This document shows, piece after piece, positions 25,832-35,468 of a stretch of DNA of 64,000 nt. The DNA is from Microbulbifer sp. HZ11. Its GTDB lineage: Bacteria; Pseudomonadota; Gammaproteobacteria; Pseudomonadales; Cellvibrionaceae. Position 1 is the stretch's first letter. Each line of letters begins with the position of its first letter. The position numbers were made by a program, and so were the translations under genes. Location of the stretch: assembly GCF_000708675.1 (NCBI RefSeq), contig NZ_JELR01000002.1, forward strand, positions 744,001-808,000. The letters are read 5' to 3'. A model generated the notes under the pieces. That model was not told where the DNA came from. It ran no database searches and worked only from the letters and a program-made list of their open reading frames with translations.

Positions 25832-26632
25832 TCAGTATCCGGAAGATGCCAGATCGACACTGTATTCGGCGATGACGACCCGCTCTACGCCCGTCTCGTA
25901 GTGACCGTCGTCGTGTAGGTCGAACCAGCGGTAACCGGGCATTTCGCTGTCTACGGCGAATGGGCCGCTGCCGGGGGTGAACTGTACCGAAGTGGATGGC
26001 GTGGCGTGCAGGCCGATATTGCCCAGGTGGCTGTCGAACTGCTGGTGTACGTGCCCCCAGGTGATGGCGCGCACATTGTCTGCTTTCTGCACCAGCTCGA
26101 TAAACGTGTCGCGCCCCGCCTTCAGCATATGGCCGTCAATCCAGTGGCTGCCGACGGCTACCGGCTGGTGATGCATCATTAGCATGAGTGGATGATCGGC
26201 GTAGTTTTCAAGCAACTGCGCAATGCGCGCGAGCTCGGCCTCATCAAAACCACCACAGATCTGGCCGGGCACACTGGTATCCAGTAACAACAACCGCCAG
26301 TTGCCCACATTGACCACTTCCGGGCGGCGTTTTGCTGCCAGTTGATCCATCCGCTGGGGGTTATCGTGATTGCCAGGCAGCCAGAACCAGGGGGACTGTA
26401 CCCGCTGCATTTTGTGCAGGAAGCGGCGGTAAGAGGCTTCGGAGGCATTCGCTGAGACGTCGCCGGTCACTACCATCAACTCGGGCGTCACCGGGTTTTT
26501 TTCCAGGGCGGCGAGCACCTCATCCAGAGTGTGGCCGGTGTCGAGACCCAGCAACTGATAATCCGGCCGGCCGCCAATATGGGGGTCGGTAAACTGGATC
26601 AGCCGATGTGCTGCTTGTGCTGGATTGTTACT
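25832..26632 (-). CDS. cpdA: 3',5'-cyclic-AMP phosphodiesterase CpdA
   Basis: A calcineurin-like metallophosphatase of about 266 residues. Metal-binding motifs in order: QFTDPHIGG (DxH), VTGDVSANAS (GD), LPGNHDNP (GNHD), MMHHQPVAVG (H) and WGHVHQQFD (GHxH). A GTG start at 26632 follows an AAGG site; an ATG at 26656 would add eight residues and cannot be excluded. It hydrolyses cAMP and so tunes CRP signalling. Conserved place between yqiB and yqiA. Confidence 0.92.
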   Translation of the reverse strand, partial: SNNPAQAAHRLIQFTDPHIGGRPDYQLLGLDTGHTLDEVLAALEKNPVTPELMVVTGDVSANASEASYRRFLHKMQRVQSPWFWLPGNHDNPQRMDQLAAKRRPEVVNVGNWRLLLLDTSVPGQICGGFDEAELARIAQLLENYADHPLMLMMHHQPVAVGSHWIDGHMLKAGRDTFIELVQKADNVRAITWGHVHQQFDSHLGNIGLHATPSTSVQFTPGSGPFAVDSEMPGYRWFDLHDDGHYETGVERVVIAEYSVDLASSGY

Positions 26633-26698
26633 CACATTCTCACCTTGCCGGTACATCCATGTACGCCTGTACGATGCCCGGCGACTACTCAGGTCTAT

Positions 26699-27244
26699 TC
26701 AGGTCGGCGGTTGAGTTCCGAAGGGGAGAGTAACTTCGGCGCGACCATTGGCCAGGCAGTGGGCCAACCACTCACTCAGATAGCGGTTGACCTGTTGGCG
26801 CTCGTCTTCATTGTGCATGGCCGGATTGGGATAGCGGAAATTCAGTCCATCACCACCTACCGGGCCCTGTCCGTTCACCGCGACAACTTCCGCCATCCGT
26901 GCATCGTGATAGAGGCGTACGGTGATCGGCGGCGGGGTCAGCCAGTGTTTGTCCTTGTCGCTGGATTCGCTGGCCGAGGCCTGAAGACACACCTCGGTGG
27001 TGTACCTGCTACGATCCAGCACGGCGACTTCCAGGGTCCCGTTAGGGATCTGGTAGCGCCAGCTCTGATTATCTGCGAGCTCCGGCATCAACTTGCACAG
27101 GCGAAGGTAGTTCGCATCGCAATCGGCGTGATAGGTGGGTAAGTCCACACGAAAGCGGTCCTTACCAGCCGCCGCCGGGCCACGAGAGCTCTCTCGCGCT
27201 GGCGATGCCGTTTTGTTTCGGCCTGTGTCTGCCGGTACCGCCAT
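26699..27244 (-). CDS. yqiB: DUF1249 family protein YqiB
   Basis: About 181 residues. The ATG at 27244 has an AGGAG site eight bases upstream; a GTG at 27268 is possible. Family features: RVDLPTYHADCDANYLRLCKLMPEL, the VRLYHDARMAEV segment and the C-terminal NRYLSEWLAHCL. Conserved gene of the nudF-cpdA block; function unknown. The first 30 residues are low in conservation and rich in Ser/Ala. Confidence 0.88.
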   Translation of the reverse strand: MAVPADTGRNKTASPARESSRGPAAAGKDRFRVDLPTYHADCDANYLRLCKLMPELADNQSWRYQIPNGTLEVAVLDRSRYTTEVCLQASASESSDKDKHWLTPPPITVRLYHDARMAEVVAVNGQGPVGGDGLNFRYPNPAMHNEDERQQVNRYLSEWLAHCLANGRAEVTLPFGTQPPT

Positions 27245-27513
27245 TATCGACACTCCTGTTGAGTTCACGCCGTGACTGATCTCTCAAAATATCTGCGGCG
27301 CGGTGAAATTTCGACGCATCTTGCCAATTTACGAACAAAAACCGACCAAATCAGCAGCTGCGTCATCGCCCGATACTGGCAGCCTGGAAGCAAGGGGCTG
27401 GGAGGCACACACCGCTAGTAACCGTTCACTACCTTGGCAGTATCCAGCGGTGATTGCCATTAAAGTGTAACTATCAGGGGAATGATAAGGTCAAGATAGG
27501 CTGATCCATCCAA

Positions 27514-28164
27514 TCAGAGATTGGGGTGCGCCTCCGCAGCCTGGTCCAGCTGCGTCCGGTTGAGCTGCAACCACTGCAGACTGATGATGCTGGCGGCATT
27601 GTCGATGGCTGCGTCACCGCTCTCCATAGCGGCGATCACGCTATCCAGGGGGAAAACTCTGAGACAGATATCTTCATGCTCGTCCGCCAGGCCAAATACC
27701 CCCTCTGTACCCCGCAGGTCGGTACAGGCACAAAAAAGGTGCATGCGCTCGCTGGAGCCGCCGGGGCTCGGCAGGTAGCTGCGGATATAGTGAAGGTCCT
27801 GCACCTGTATGCCCGCCTCTTCCTGCAGCTCTCGACGGGCGACCTCCTCGAGGGATTCCCCGTCTTCCACCATCCCGGCGACGACTTCCAGACACCAGGG
27901 GCTCGGGTCTCGCTCCAGGGCACCGATGCGGAACTGCTCGGTCAATGCAACCAGCTGGTGCTGCGGGTCGTACAGAAGCACCCCCACGGCGTTGCCGCGC
28001 ACAAACAGCTCCCGCTCCATTTCCTCCCCCCAACCACCGCGGTAGAGGCGGTGACGCAGGCGCAGTTTGTGCATTTTGAAGAAACCGTCATACACGGTCT
28101 GGCGCTGGATAATATCCACCGCGCCGCGGGTAAACTGGGGGCGCAGATCCGTTTTTTCACTCAT
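27514..28164 (-). CDS. nudF: ADP-ribose pyrophosphatase NudF
   Basis: A 216-residue Nudix hydrolase. The Nudix box GX5EX7REUXEEXGU is seen as GMVEDGESLEEVARREL with QEEAGI directly after it. SPGGSSERMHLF, just downstream, is typical of NudF. It cleaves ADP-ribose to AMP and ribose 5-phosphate. It heads the block leading to parE; a 245-base gap before yqiB holds no gene and may carry an internal promoter. Confidence 0.92.
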   Translation of the reverse strand: MSEKTDLRPQFTRGAVDIIQRQTVYDGFFKMHKLRLRHRLYRGGWGEEMERELFVRGNAVGVLLYDPQHQLVALTEQFRIGALERDPSPWCLEVVAGMVEDGESLEEVARRELQEEAGIQVQDLHYIRSYLPSPGGSSERMHLFCACTDLRGTEGVFGLADEHEDICLRVFPLDSVIAAMESGDAAIDNAASIISLQWLQLNRTQLDQAAEAHPNL

Positions 28165-28196
28165 TCGCGCGTTCCTGTGTGGCCAACTCGCCGGGC

Positions 28197-28769
28197 TCAG
28201 TCGAAGCCGACATCATTGTAAGGCGGGAAGCGGGCGAGAATCTGGCTGGCCTCCTGACGCAGCTGAAACAGCTGCTGCTCCGGCGCATCGTAACGACCGG
28301 CTACAGAGGGCATAGACCCACGCCACAGGGGCGCCTCGTCCGGCGAGAGAACATCCACTATCAGCGACGACTCACGATATTCACGCACTCGCAACGGCGC
28401 ACGCCAGCCGAACCCGAAATAGCGGTAGCCACCGTAAATGGAAAACGGGTCTTCGTAGACCGCGACTTTATCGGCGCTGAACAGCTGTACCCGCACCAGA
28501 AAGTCCGCTTGTTCGCGGCTGGCGGCGGGTTGGTAGCTGCCTTTGAGAATGTCATCCACCGCCTGGCTCGCACGTTTGCTTTCAAACGGTGAGACAGGCC
28601 CATTGGCGAGGGTGTCGAGCAGGTAGTAACTGCGCAGGTTGGCAAATTTGTAGGTGGGGTCGTAATCGACCGCCACCGGATTAGGGGCTGCGCAGCCGGC
28701 CAGCAGCAGGGCGGCGAGCAGCCCCAGAGTAACGGCGGCAAGCGGTGTACGTCGTTGCAGTGAAGCCAT
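28197..28769 (-). CDS. DUF4136 lipoprotein
   Basis: A 190-residue protein with a lipoprotein signal (TLGLLAALLLAGC, Cys25). The mature part has the DUF4136 pattern: VDYDPTYKFANLRSYYLLD, ADFLVRVQLFSADK, a Tyr/Gly-rich stretch YGGYRYFGFGW and SLIVDVLSPDEAPLWRGS. The family is cell-envelope associated with no known activity. 33 bases upstream of nudF in the same direction. Confidence 0.82.
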   Translation of the reverse strand: MASLQRRTPLAAVTLGLLAALLLAGCAAPNPVAVDYDPTYKFANLRSYYLLDTLANGPVSPFESKRASQAVDDILKGSYQPAASREQADFLVRVQLFSADKVAVYEDPFSIYGGYRYFGFGWRAPLRVREYRESSLIVDVLSPDEAPLWRGSMPSVAGRYDAPEQQLFQLRQEASQILARFPPYNDVGFD

Positions 28770-28899
28770 GACTTCTCCCGGTAGTGCGTTGAGAGTCGCG
28801 GCGTCCCTGCCGAAACTGTTATTTGTTGTGCGTAAAATATCTGAACAATATGGTGGGCCTATTTGTGAGAGGGATTCTATCCCTAATCACTCCCTCCGA

Positions 28900-29484
28900 T
28901 CATGAGGCCGGCGGCAGGTCTTTCAGCAGCTCACCCACGGCACTGTTCAGAATCCGCTGGCGCTCTTGCTTGTCTTCCGGGCGCGCAATCAATTTGGTAG
29001 CACTGCCGCCCCAGATGGGCATGGCATTTTGCGGGCCGATCCCCACAGAGAGGGTGACTTTAGGCGCGCCGCTGCGATCCGGCAATTCAACCACACCCCG
29101 CTGGGCGTTGCTGTCGAACTGGGAATCCCAGCTTTCGTTGTTGTCGTCGCTGGCAAACTCCTCTTCCACCACCGCGATCTGATAATCCACCACCATCTGC
29201 GCACTGTCGGTGCTGGCCACCTGGCGATACCCGCGGGACTGCAGCAGGCCACCCACCACCTGACGCAACTCGGTGTCCAGCTCCACCAGCTGTGCCGGTG
29301 CGCCGGTATCCGCACTCAGGGCTTCCGTACCCCAGGCATAGGTTTGAAATGCGACCGGAGCACCGGGAGACTGGATACGCTCGATTTTTGTCGGTGTCCC
29401 ACAGCCGGCGAGCCCGAGGGCGACGCCCAGCGCGAGCATCATAGCGACAACAGGCGCGGTAACAGGTTTGTGCATAATTCCCAT
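28900..29484 (-). CDS. DUF4136-type lipoprotein, second copy
   Basis: A 194-residue protein. The start at 29484 follows an AAGGAAG site and opens a lipoprotein signal (MMLALGVALGLAGC). The upstream part of the frame is intergenic. The mature part, with FQTYAWGTE, MVVDYQIAVVEEEF and AVGELLKDLPP, is similar in plan to the neighbour at 28197-28769, and the two are probably ancient paralogues. Function unknown. Confidence 0.75.
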   Translation of the reverse strand: MGIMHKPVTAPVVAMMLALGVALGLAGCGTPTKIERIQSPGAPVAFQTYAWGTEALSADTGAPAQLVELDTELRQVVGGLLQSRGYRQVASTDSAQMVVDYQIAVVEEEFASDDNNESWDSQFDSNAQRGVVELPDRSGAPKVTLSVGIGPQNAMPIWGGSATKLIARPEDKQERQRILNSAVGELLKDLPPAS

Positions 29485-29558
29485 AAAAGCTTCCTTAGGT
29501 CCTTGGTGCGACGAAGGTGCGGCGATTCGCTGAGCTCCGCAAACGAAACTCCTTCGTG

Positions 29559-31919
29559 TTATTTGAAACTGTCTTCCAGAGCCGGATATAACTCGATTTT
29601 CGGGCTCCACAGCAACCACTCGTCTTCCGGCTTCCCGTACAGTGGATAATGGCTGCCGGACTCTACTTCAAGCCCCATTTCCGGGTTGTTCGGGGTGGCG
29701 AAGGCAATGCCGCCGGCCAGCAGTGCCTGCGTTGATTCGGTGTGGACATCGAGGCCAGTCATCAGGCCAAAGTTGACGTCCACACCGCTGGCATTCCAGA
29801 AGCGCGTGTGCTCCCGCACCAGGGTGCGAAACTGGGGCTCAATATAAACATAGATGTAAACCCGGTCCGCCAGTTCCCCAAGCTGGTATCCGGTCACGCG
29901 CCCAACCTGCACCTGACGGTAATACACCGGGCTGCCGCGTTTCAGTGAACCCCGTCGCGGTGCATCCAGAATCAACGCCAGACCGGGCATCATCATGGTA
30001 TCCGCAAGGTCCGGTTCCGGCTTGGCGGCCATGGCTACAAACTCGGTCTGCGGGTCGTTGCCGCTGCCCGGCTCCAACTCGAGATAGGGTCCGGTAACCA
30101 GTGTTTCCAGATTGCCCACGCCATCCAGGCCCAGCTTCGGCCCCACTACCCACATCCGGGTTCCCGTGCGCGCGAAGCGTTCCGCCCGTCGGTACAGGCG
30201 GGCGCGGGCGCGCACACCGTCCATTTCCAGGGTGAGGCGCATACGGGTGATCTCACCCACCTGAATACCCCGGTAGCGCAGTGCCGATCCCACCTTCAAC
30301 CCCTCATCACCCTTGAGGTCGATATAGATATTGATCCCCTCTTCCTGCGCCTCTTCACGGCTGCTATACAACCGGAAACTGTCACCGGTGCGCGCACTTT
30401 CCGCGTTCTTGCTGTGATGGGGTCCGCTACCGAAGGCAATACCACCGCGCACCACGGACAACAAAGCGTCGGTTTCCACCTCGATACCCTCGAGACTGGC
30501 GCTGGCGCGCACGCCACTGACGTTCCAGAAGCGGCTATCGCTATTGACCAGATGTGCGTAGGGGGGATCGATCACCACGTACACCTCTACCCCGGAGCCA
30601 TCGGGTAACAGCGCCATCCCCTGTACCCGCCCCACTTCAATCTGGCGGTAATACACCGACGCCCCCCGCTGCAGAGAGCCGGTACTGCGCGCGGTCAATG
30701 TGAGGTGTAGCCCGGGCACTCGCGGATCGCGCTGGGGCGGTTTCGACGCGGCCTCAAAGGTGCGCACCGAGCGCTTGCCTTTGCGCAGATCAACCTCGAT
30801 GCGATTGCCTTTCAGCAGGTCGTTTACCCCAGAGGTGAAATCCAGGGTGGGTGGTGCCAGCCAGAAGCGGGTATTTTCACTGAGCAGGTCGTCGGTGATG
30901 GGATCCATCAGTACCTTCACCGACATACCATTGATGCTGCGATTGGCCTTGACGCTGCTGACCTCCCCCACCTTGATACCCTGGTAGATCACCTCAGTGG
31001 AGCCCTCTGCCAGGCTGACCCCGCGATCAAAATCCAGCGTAATGGGAATACCTGCGTCGGCCTCGGCAAAATTTTTGTACAGTTTGAACGCGTTGCCGTC
31101 TTCCGCCTGGGGCGAATGGCGCTGAGACTCGGGTGTGTAGAAACTGACCCCCCCGGCGATCAGTGACGCCAAGGATTCCAGCTCGACATTCACTCCGCTG
31201 ATCCCGCCCTGGATAGACACTCCGGAGGTGTTCCAGAAGCGGCTACCGCGGTGTACAAGATGGGCGTAGGGGCGACGGATAAACAGGCTGATCTCCACCT
31301 CACTGGCATCTTCAGTCAGGCGATAGCTCTCCACCTGCCCCACTTCCAGCTGTCGGTAATACACCGGCGAGCCGCGGTTGAGCGACGCCAGACGCGGAGA
31401 CTTGAGGGTGATACGCAGGCCGTCACCCCGTACGTTGGGTGGGGCCTCCGTTACCGCCACAAAGTGTTTCTGCGACGGGCCACTGCCGGGCTCGATGGCG
31501 ATGTAATTGCCAGAGACCAGTGCTTCCAGACCGCGGACGCCCGTGAGCGACACTTCCGGTTTCACCAGCCAGAATTTACTGCCGCGGGTCAATAGATAGG
31601 CGGCGCTGTGGTTGAAGCGCACCTCCGCGACGACGCCGTCCTGCCCGTCCAGCTCCTTGGCATTGGGCGCCAGACGGAAGTCCTCCACCACACCGATTTC
31701 CACCCCGGAGTACTTCACCGCGGTCTTGCCTTTTACCAGGCCATCGCCGGTGGAAAACAGGATGGTGGCCTTGATATCCCCCTGGGTAAAATCTTCATAC
31801 AGCAGCCAGGCCGCGATGGCTGCGGCAATCAGTGGCAGCAGCCACACCAGCGAAATCCCGCGACTGCGGCGCGCCACCCCTTCGGGCGGGGCGTCGTAAT
31901 CCAATGGCGGTTCGCTCAT
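29559..31919 (-). CDS. letB: LetB/PqiB-like multi-MCE-domain lipid transport protein
   Basis: A 786-residue protein with one N-terminal transmembrane helix (SLVWLLPLIAAAIAAWLLYE, about 24-43) and six MCE repeats recognisable by segments such as GKTAVKYSGVEIG, GSPVYYRQLEVG, GSTEVIYQGIKVG, GASVYYRQIEVG, GSALRYRGIQVG and GSPVYYRQVQVG. E. coli LetB has seven and PqiB three, so this is an intermediate form. Such proteins stack into a hollow tube spanning the periplasm for lipid transfer between membranes. The ATG overlaps the stop of the LetA-like gene (ATGA). Confidence 0.9.
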   Translation of the reverse strand: MSEPPLDYDAPPEGVARRSRGISLVWLLPLIAAAIAAWLLYEDFTQGDIKATILFSTGDGLVKGKTAVKYSGVEIGVVEDFRLAPNAKELDGQDGVVAEVRFNHSAAYLLTRGSKFWLVKPEVSLTGVRGLEALVSGNYIAIEPGSGPSQKHFVAVTEAPPNVRGDGLRITLKSPRLASLNRGSPVYYRQLEVGQVESYRLTEDASEVEISLFIRRPYAHLVHRGSRFWNTSGVSIQGGISGVNVELESLASLIAGGVSFYTPESQRHSPQAEDGNAFKLYKNFAEADAGIPITLDFDRGVSLAEGSTEVIYQGIKVGEVSSVKANRSINGMSVKVLMDPITDDLLSENTRFWLAPPTLDFTSGVNDLLKGNRIEVDLRKGKRSVRTFEAASKPPQRDPRVPGLHLTLTARSTGSLQRGASVYYRQIEVGRVQGMALLPDGSGVEVYVVIDPPYAHLVNSDSRFWNVSGVRASASLEGIEVETDALLSVVRGGIAFGSGPHHSKNAESARTGDSFRLYSSREEAQEEGINIYIDLKGDEGLKVGSALRYRGIQVGEITRMRLTLEMDGVRARARLYRRAERFARTGTRMWVVGPKLGLDGVGNLETLVTGPYLELEPGSGNDPQTEFVAMAAKPEPDLADTMMMPGLALILDAPRRGSLKRGSPVYYRQVQVGRVTGYQLGELADRVYIYVYIEPQFRTLVREHTRFWNASGVDVNFGLMTGLDVHTESTQALLAGGIAFATPNNPEMGLEVESGSHYPLYGKPEDEWLLWSPKIELYPALEDSFK

Positions 31920-32587
31920 TCGGTCTCCCTGTGCGTTTTATTCTTTACCGCTGTACTCGCCTGCAGCCTGGCTTCGTATACGTCCCACACCAGGCGCGGA
32001 TCAAATGCGCGCACCGCAAACATGGTCACCACCACCACGGTAGCGAAGGCAGTGCTGCCGGCGCCCGCCTCCACTTCGGCAATGGCTCCCATATCCACGA
32101 GCGCCACAAGAATAGAGATCATAAACAGGTCCAGCAGAGACCAGCGGCCGATAGCATTGACCACCCGGTAGACCCGCATGGCCTGACGCGGTGCCACATT
32201 CAGGCGCCACTGTACGATGAGGCACAGAATCACCAGCCCAACCAGCTTCATCACCGGCACCGCGATACTCGCCACAAACACGATCAACGCGATGCCCCAG
32301 AGTCCATTCTGGTACAGCTCCAGGGCGCCGCCGATAATCGTACTTGGCTCACCGGCCCCCAGATAGATGACCGTCATCACCGGCAATATATTCGCCGGAA
32401 TCAGCAGCAGCGCGCCGGTAATTGTCAGCGCCCAGGTCAGCATCAGACTGGATTCGATCCGCCCGTGCATACGCGCACCGCAGCGCGGACACAGGCAGCT
32501 TTGCGTCTGCGGCGACACCCGCACCAGCTGGCGGCAACCGAGGCAGGTCCAGAACCCGTGAGACAATGCGCGCGCCGGACGGTTCAC
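31916..32587 (-). CDS. LetA/PqiA-like inner-membrane protein, second half
   Basis: A 223-residue PqiA-domain protein with an N-terminal zinc ribbon (Cys15, Cys18, Cys33, Cys36 in CLGC and CPRC) and four transmembrane helices. It starts with GTG overlapping the previous stop (GTGA), and its stop overlaps the LetB start. It corresponds to the C-terminal half of E. coli LetA. With LetB it should form an envelope lipid-transport complex. Confidence 0.85.
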   Translation of the reverse strand: MNRPARALSHGFWTCLGCRQLVRVSPQTQSCLCPRCGARMHGRIESSLMLTWALTITGALLLIPANILPVMTVIYLGAGEPSTIIGGALELYQNGLWGIALIVFVASIAVPVMKLVGLVILCLIVQWRLNVAPRQAMRVYRVVNAIGRWSLLDLFMISILVALVDMGAIAEVEAGAGSTAFATVVVVTMFAVRAFDPRLVWDVYEARLQASTAVKNKTHRETE

Positions 32588-33288
32588 ACGGTATCCTCTT
32601 CTTGGTTGCGCTCCGCAGCGTCACTTTGTGCGCGGCGACGCGCCAGCCTTGCCCAGATGGTTTCCGCGTCAAACGACACGGAAGTGGCACTGGCCACCAC
32701 CATCATGGCAACAAAGCAATAAAGACCGGGCTCCACAGTCATCTTGCCCAGATCCGACATTTTCACCAGTGCCACCAGAATGCCGAGCATATACACATCC
32801 AGCATGCCCCACTCCTGCAGGTGGTGATACCAGCGCAGGGCGCGCGCGACCGGCCCGGCCATGCTGGCCCAACCGCTACCCCAGCAGATAAACCCCAGCA
32901 ACAGGAATTTCCCCAGCGGCGCCAGCACACTGCAGAACAGTACGATGGAAGCCAGCCAGATATAGCCGGCGGCAAAAAGTGCCTGCACACCGTTCATCAG
33001 GGTGTTTTCGGCACCAAAAGAAAACAGCGAGAACTCCAGTAGCGGCAGGGTTGCGGTGGGGATGAACAGTAGCAACCCACACAGGCTCAGTGCCGCGGTT
33101 TGCGCCACACTGCGGTCCATATTGCGATGCAGGGAGGCGCCACAGCGCGGGCACAGCAGACTCTGCCCCACCGGGGCATGGGCGCGCGTCAGCAGCAGGT
33201 CGCACTGGTGGCAGGCCCGCTGCCAGGCAACAGGCCCGGTATCCGGGTTTTGCGTATGCCGGCAAGTCTGATCCAAACCCTGCCCCAT
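32584..33288 (-). CDS. LetA/PqiA-like inner-membrane protein, first half
   Basis: A 234-residue PqiA-domain protein with a zinc ribbon (Cys26, Cys29, Cys46, Cys49 in CHQC and CPRC) and about four transmembrane helices (for example AALSLCGLLLFIPTATLPLL). It corresponds to the N-terminal half of LetA. In E. coli both halves are one polypeptide; here a GTGA overlap separates them. First gene of the operon. Confidence 0.85.
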   Translation of the reverse strand: MGQGLDQTCRHTQNPDTGPVAWQRACHQCDLLLTRAHAPVGQSLLCPRCGASLHRNMDRSVAQTAALSLCGLLLFIPTATLPLLEFSLFSFGAENTLMNGVQALFAAGYIWLASIVLFCSVLAPLGKFLLLGFICWGSGWASMAGPVARALRWYHHLQEWGMLDVYMLGILVALVKMSDLGKMTVEPGLYCFVAMMVVASATSVSFDAETIWARLARRRAQSDAAERNQEEDTV

Positions 33289-33800
33289 AAATCGTCTGCG
33301 CGCTCCGTGTATCCGCTTTTTCCGGTGTGAATCCCACCTGCCAGCCCCGGAATTTCATCTTCCACGCGGCCGCGCACCTGCGTGCATCCATTCGGCGCCA
33401 GTGGCGCGTCTGATGGGCGGGAACGGCGGAAAGCCGATGGGCGGGCAAATATTTGTCACTGGACGCGCATTCGCGTCCGTTTAACGAAGATATACCAATT
33501 TGCCCCAACCGTCGCCTCGACGCTCCTGCGGGCGGACGGTACACTCTCGCGACCGCGGGCCCGATCTCCGTCTTGTAAACGGATGCCAGCAATAAATGCT
33601 AACGAGAAGGGGCCAAGCCAGCATTGCCTTCAGAGCACTCGACAGACTGGCTCCAGAACCATTTCACGCGCATAAATAACGAACAGTGCGCAGTGAAATG
33701 CAATGCGGGGTTTACAGGAAAGCAGTGGGCGTTGGGGTTCGCATACCACAGACGCCACCGGAAACTTGAAGACCGCAGCTGTCACAGGAAATCAAACGAA
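33289..33800. other. Intergenic region between letA and the TolC-family gene
   Basis: About 510 bases between divergent genes with no convincing gene. An open frame runs through 33624-33800 into the TolC gene but has no family resemblance. The promoters of both operons must lie here. No repeat or RNA structure recognised. Confidence 0.5.
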
Positions 33801-35297
33801 ATGACAAGAAGTGCAAAAGGGCGCATCGCACGCAAGCTGGGACGCCCGATGAAATCTCTGCTCGCCGCGACCGTTTTGGGGTTGGGTACCGGGCTTGGCG
33901 CCATTCAGGCGCAAGCGGACACTCTGTGGGAGGTGTACCTGCAGGCACTGGATAACGATCCACAACTGGCCGCGGACCGCGCAGCCTACCGCGCGGGTCT
34001 CGAAGCCAAAAATCTCGGCCGTTCGGCGCTGCTGCCTCAGGTGAACGCCTCCGCGGAAGCCAGCAGAACCAAAACTGACGCCACGCGATTCAACTACACC
34101 TTTACCGAAAATCAGGTTGTTGTAGTTCCCAACCGCAGCGATACCGATACCGACGAGCGCATTTACTCGGCGACCCTCAGCCAGGCGCTGTTCGATTTGC
34201 CGGCTTGGTTCGGCTACAAGCAGGGCAAAACCGCCAGCGAGCAATCTACCGCGGAGTTCAGCGCCAACCAGCAGGACATGATGCTGCGTGTCGCGAGCGC
34301 CTATTTTGACGTGTTGCGCGCCCACGATGTACTGGAGGCCGCACTGGCAGAAGAGAAAGCCCTGGCCAAACAGCTGGAGCAGACGCAACAGCGCTTTGAA
34401 GTGGGCCTGACCGCGATTACCGACGTCTACGACTCCCGCTCTGCGTACGACAGTGCCGTTGCCCGCCGCCTGACCGCTCAGGACGACCTGTTGAGCAACT
34501 TTGACGCTCTCTCGGTGCTGACCGGCCGCAATCACGATGTGGTTGCCCCGCTGCAGCCCAACTTTACCGTTGCCCCACCGGAGCCCGCCGATCGTGCCGC
34601 CTGGGTAGAGTTTGCCCTGGTCAACAACTACAGCCTGAAAGCGGCCCGCCTCGCCGCCGATGCCGCCCGCTACGGTGCTCGCGCGGCGGCGGCCGAGCAT
34701 CTGCCCACACTGACCGGCACCCTGAATTATCAGGATTATCACCAGGACGGTTCCTCCACCACCTCGGTCCCGGGAGAGCTGGACGAGCGCCTGCCCATTT
34801 CCACAGACAGCCAGACCAAGTATGCGGCGATCACCTTCAACATGCCGCTGTATACCGGTGGTGGCCTCAGCGCCAGCCGTCGCGAGGCGCGCAACCTGGC
34901 CTTCCAGGCGGAAGATATCCGCAACCTGACCGAGCGCAATACCATTCAGAGCACCCGTACCCTGCACCGCGCGGTCACTACCGATACCAGCCGGGTAGAG
35001 GCCCGCGAACAGGCTGTGATTTCCGCCAAAAGCGCGCTGGACGCCACTCAGGCGGGTTACGAGGTAGGTACGCGCAATATCGTGGACGTACTGCTGGCTC
35101 AGCGCACCCTCGCGCTGGCCCGGACCGACTACGCCAACGCGCTCTACGACTACATCCTCAACACCCTGAACCTGAAACTGGTGGCGGGCCTGCTGGCACC
35201 GGAAGACCTGCAGCAGCTGGACACGCGCTTGAATCCGGCCACTCCGGTTTCCCGTGCCCATATCCTCGATAGCGGCGCAGCGAGCTTCAGCAAGTAA
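33801..35297 (+). CDS. tolC: TolC-family type I secretion outer-membrane protein
   Basis: About 498 residues. The ATG at 33801 has an AGGAAA site; the ATG at 33849 is an alternative start for the same signal peptide (SLLAATVLGLGTGLGAIQAQA). The mature part has the two OEP repeats: LWEVYLQALDNDPQLAADRAAY, TQQRFEVGLTAITDVYDSRSAYDSA, and the second copy ATQAGYEVGTRNIVDVLLAQ. These form the trimeric outer-membrane channel used by type I secretion and RND pumps. Followed by a terminator. Confidence 0.92.
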   Translation: MTRSAKGRIARKLGRPMKSLLAATVLGLGTGLGAIQAQADTLWEVYLQALDNDPQLAADRAAYRAGLEAKNLGRSALLPQVNASAEASRTKTDATRFNYTFTENQVVVVPNRSDTDTDERIYSATLSQALFDLPAWFGYKQGKTASEQSTAEFSANQQDMMLRVASAYFDVLRAHDVLEAALAEEKALAKQLEQTQQRFEVGLTAITDVYDSRSAYDSAVARRLTAQDDLLSNFDALSVLTGRNHDVVAPLQPNFTVAPPEPADRAAWVEFALVNNYSLKAARLAADAARYGARAAAAEHLPTLTGTLNYQDYHQDGSSTTSVPGELDERLPISTDSQTKYAAITFNMPLYTGGGLSASRREARNLAFQAEDIRNLTERNTIQSTRTLHRAVTTDTSRVEAREQAVISAKSALDATQAGYEVGTRNIVDVLLAQRTLALARTDYANALYDYILNTLNLKLVAGLLAPEDLQQLDTRLNPATPVSRAHILDSGAASFSK

Positions 35298-35361
35298 CCG
35301 CTCCCCTATTGAGGGGGAAACCTGACGCGCTTCGCGACTTTTGCGCGAAGCGCAGAAATTG

Positions 35362-35395
35362 AAGGCCGGTACTGCTATAGTCCCGGCCTTTTTTC
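35362..35395 (+). terminator. Rho-independent terminator after tolC
   Basis: Stem AAGGCCGG / CCGGCCTT with a 12-base loop and a T run. A second hairpin (gcgcttcgcg / gcgcgaagcgc) lies just upstream at about 35328-35352. Confidence 0.8.
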
Positions 35396-35468
35396 CGTCT
35401 GGAGAAAACTGGCGCGGCCACTGGCTACAATTGCCGCTACCCAAGATTTATTTGCGATCCAACTATCC

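Noticed and set aside
33792..35444. 550-codon minus-strand frame opposite tolC
   Set aside because: Antisense of a GC-rich gene with clear TolC homology on the plus strand; no family resemblance.
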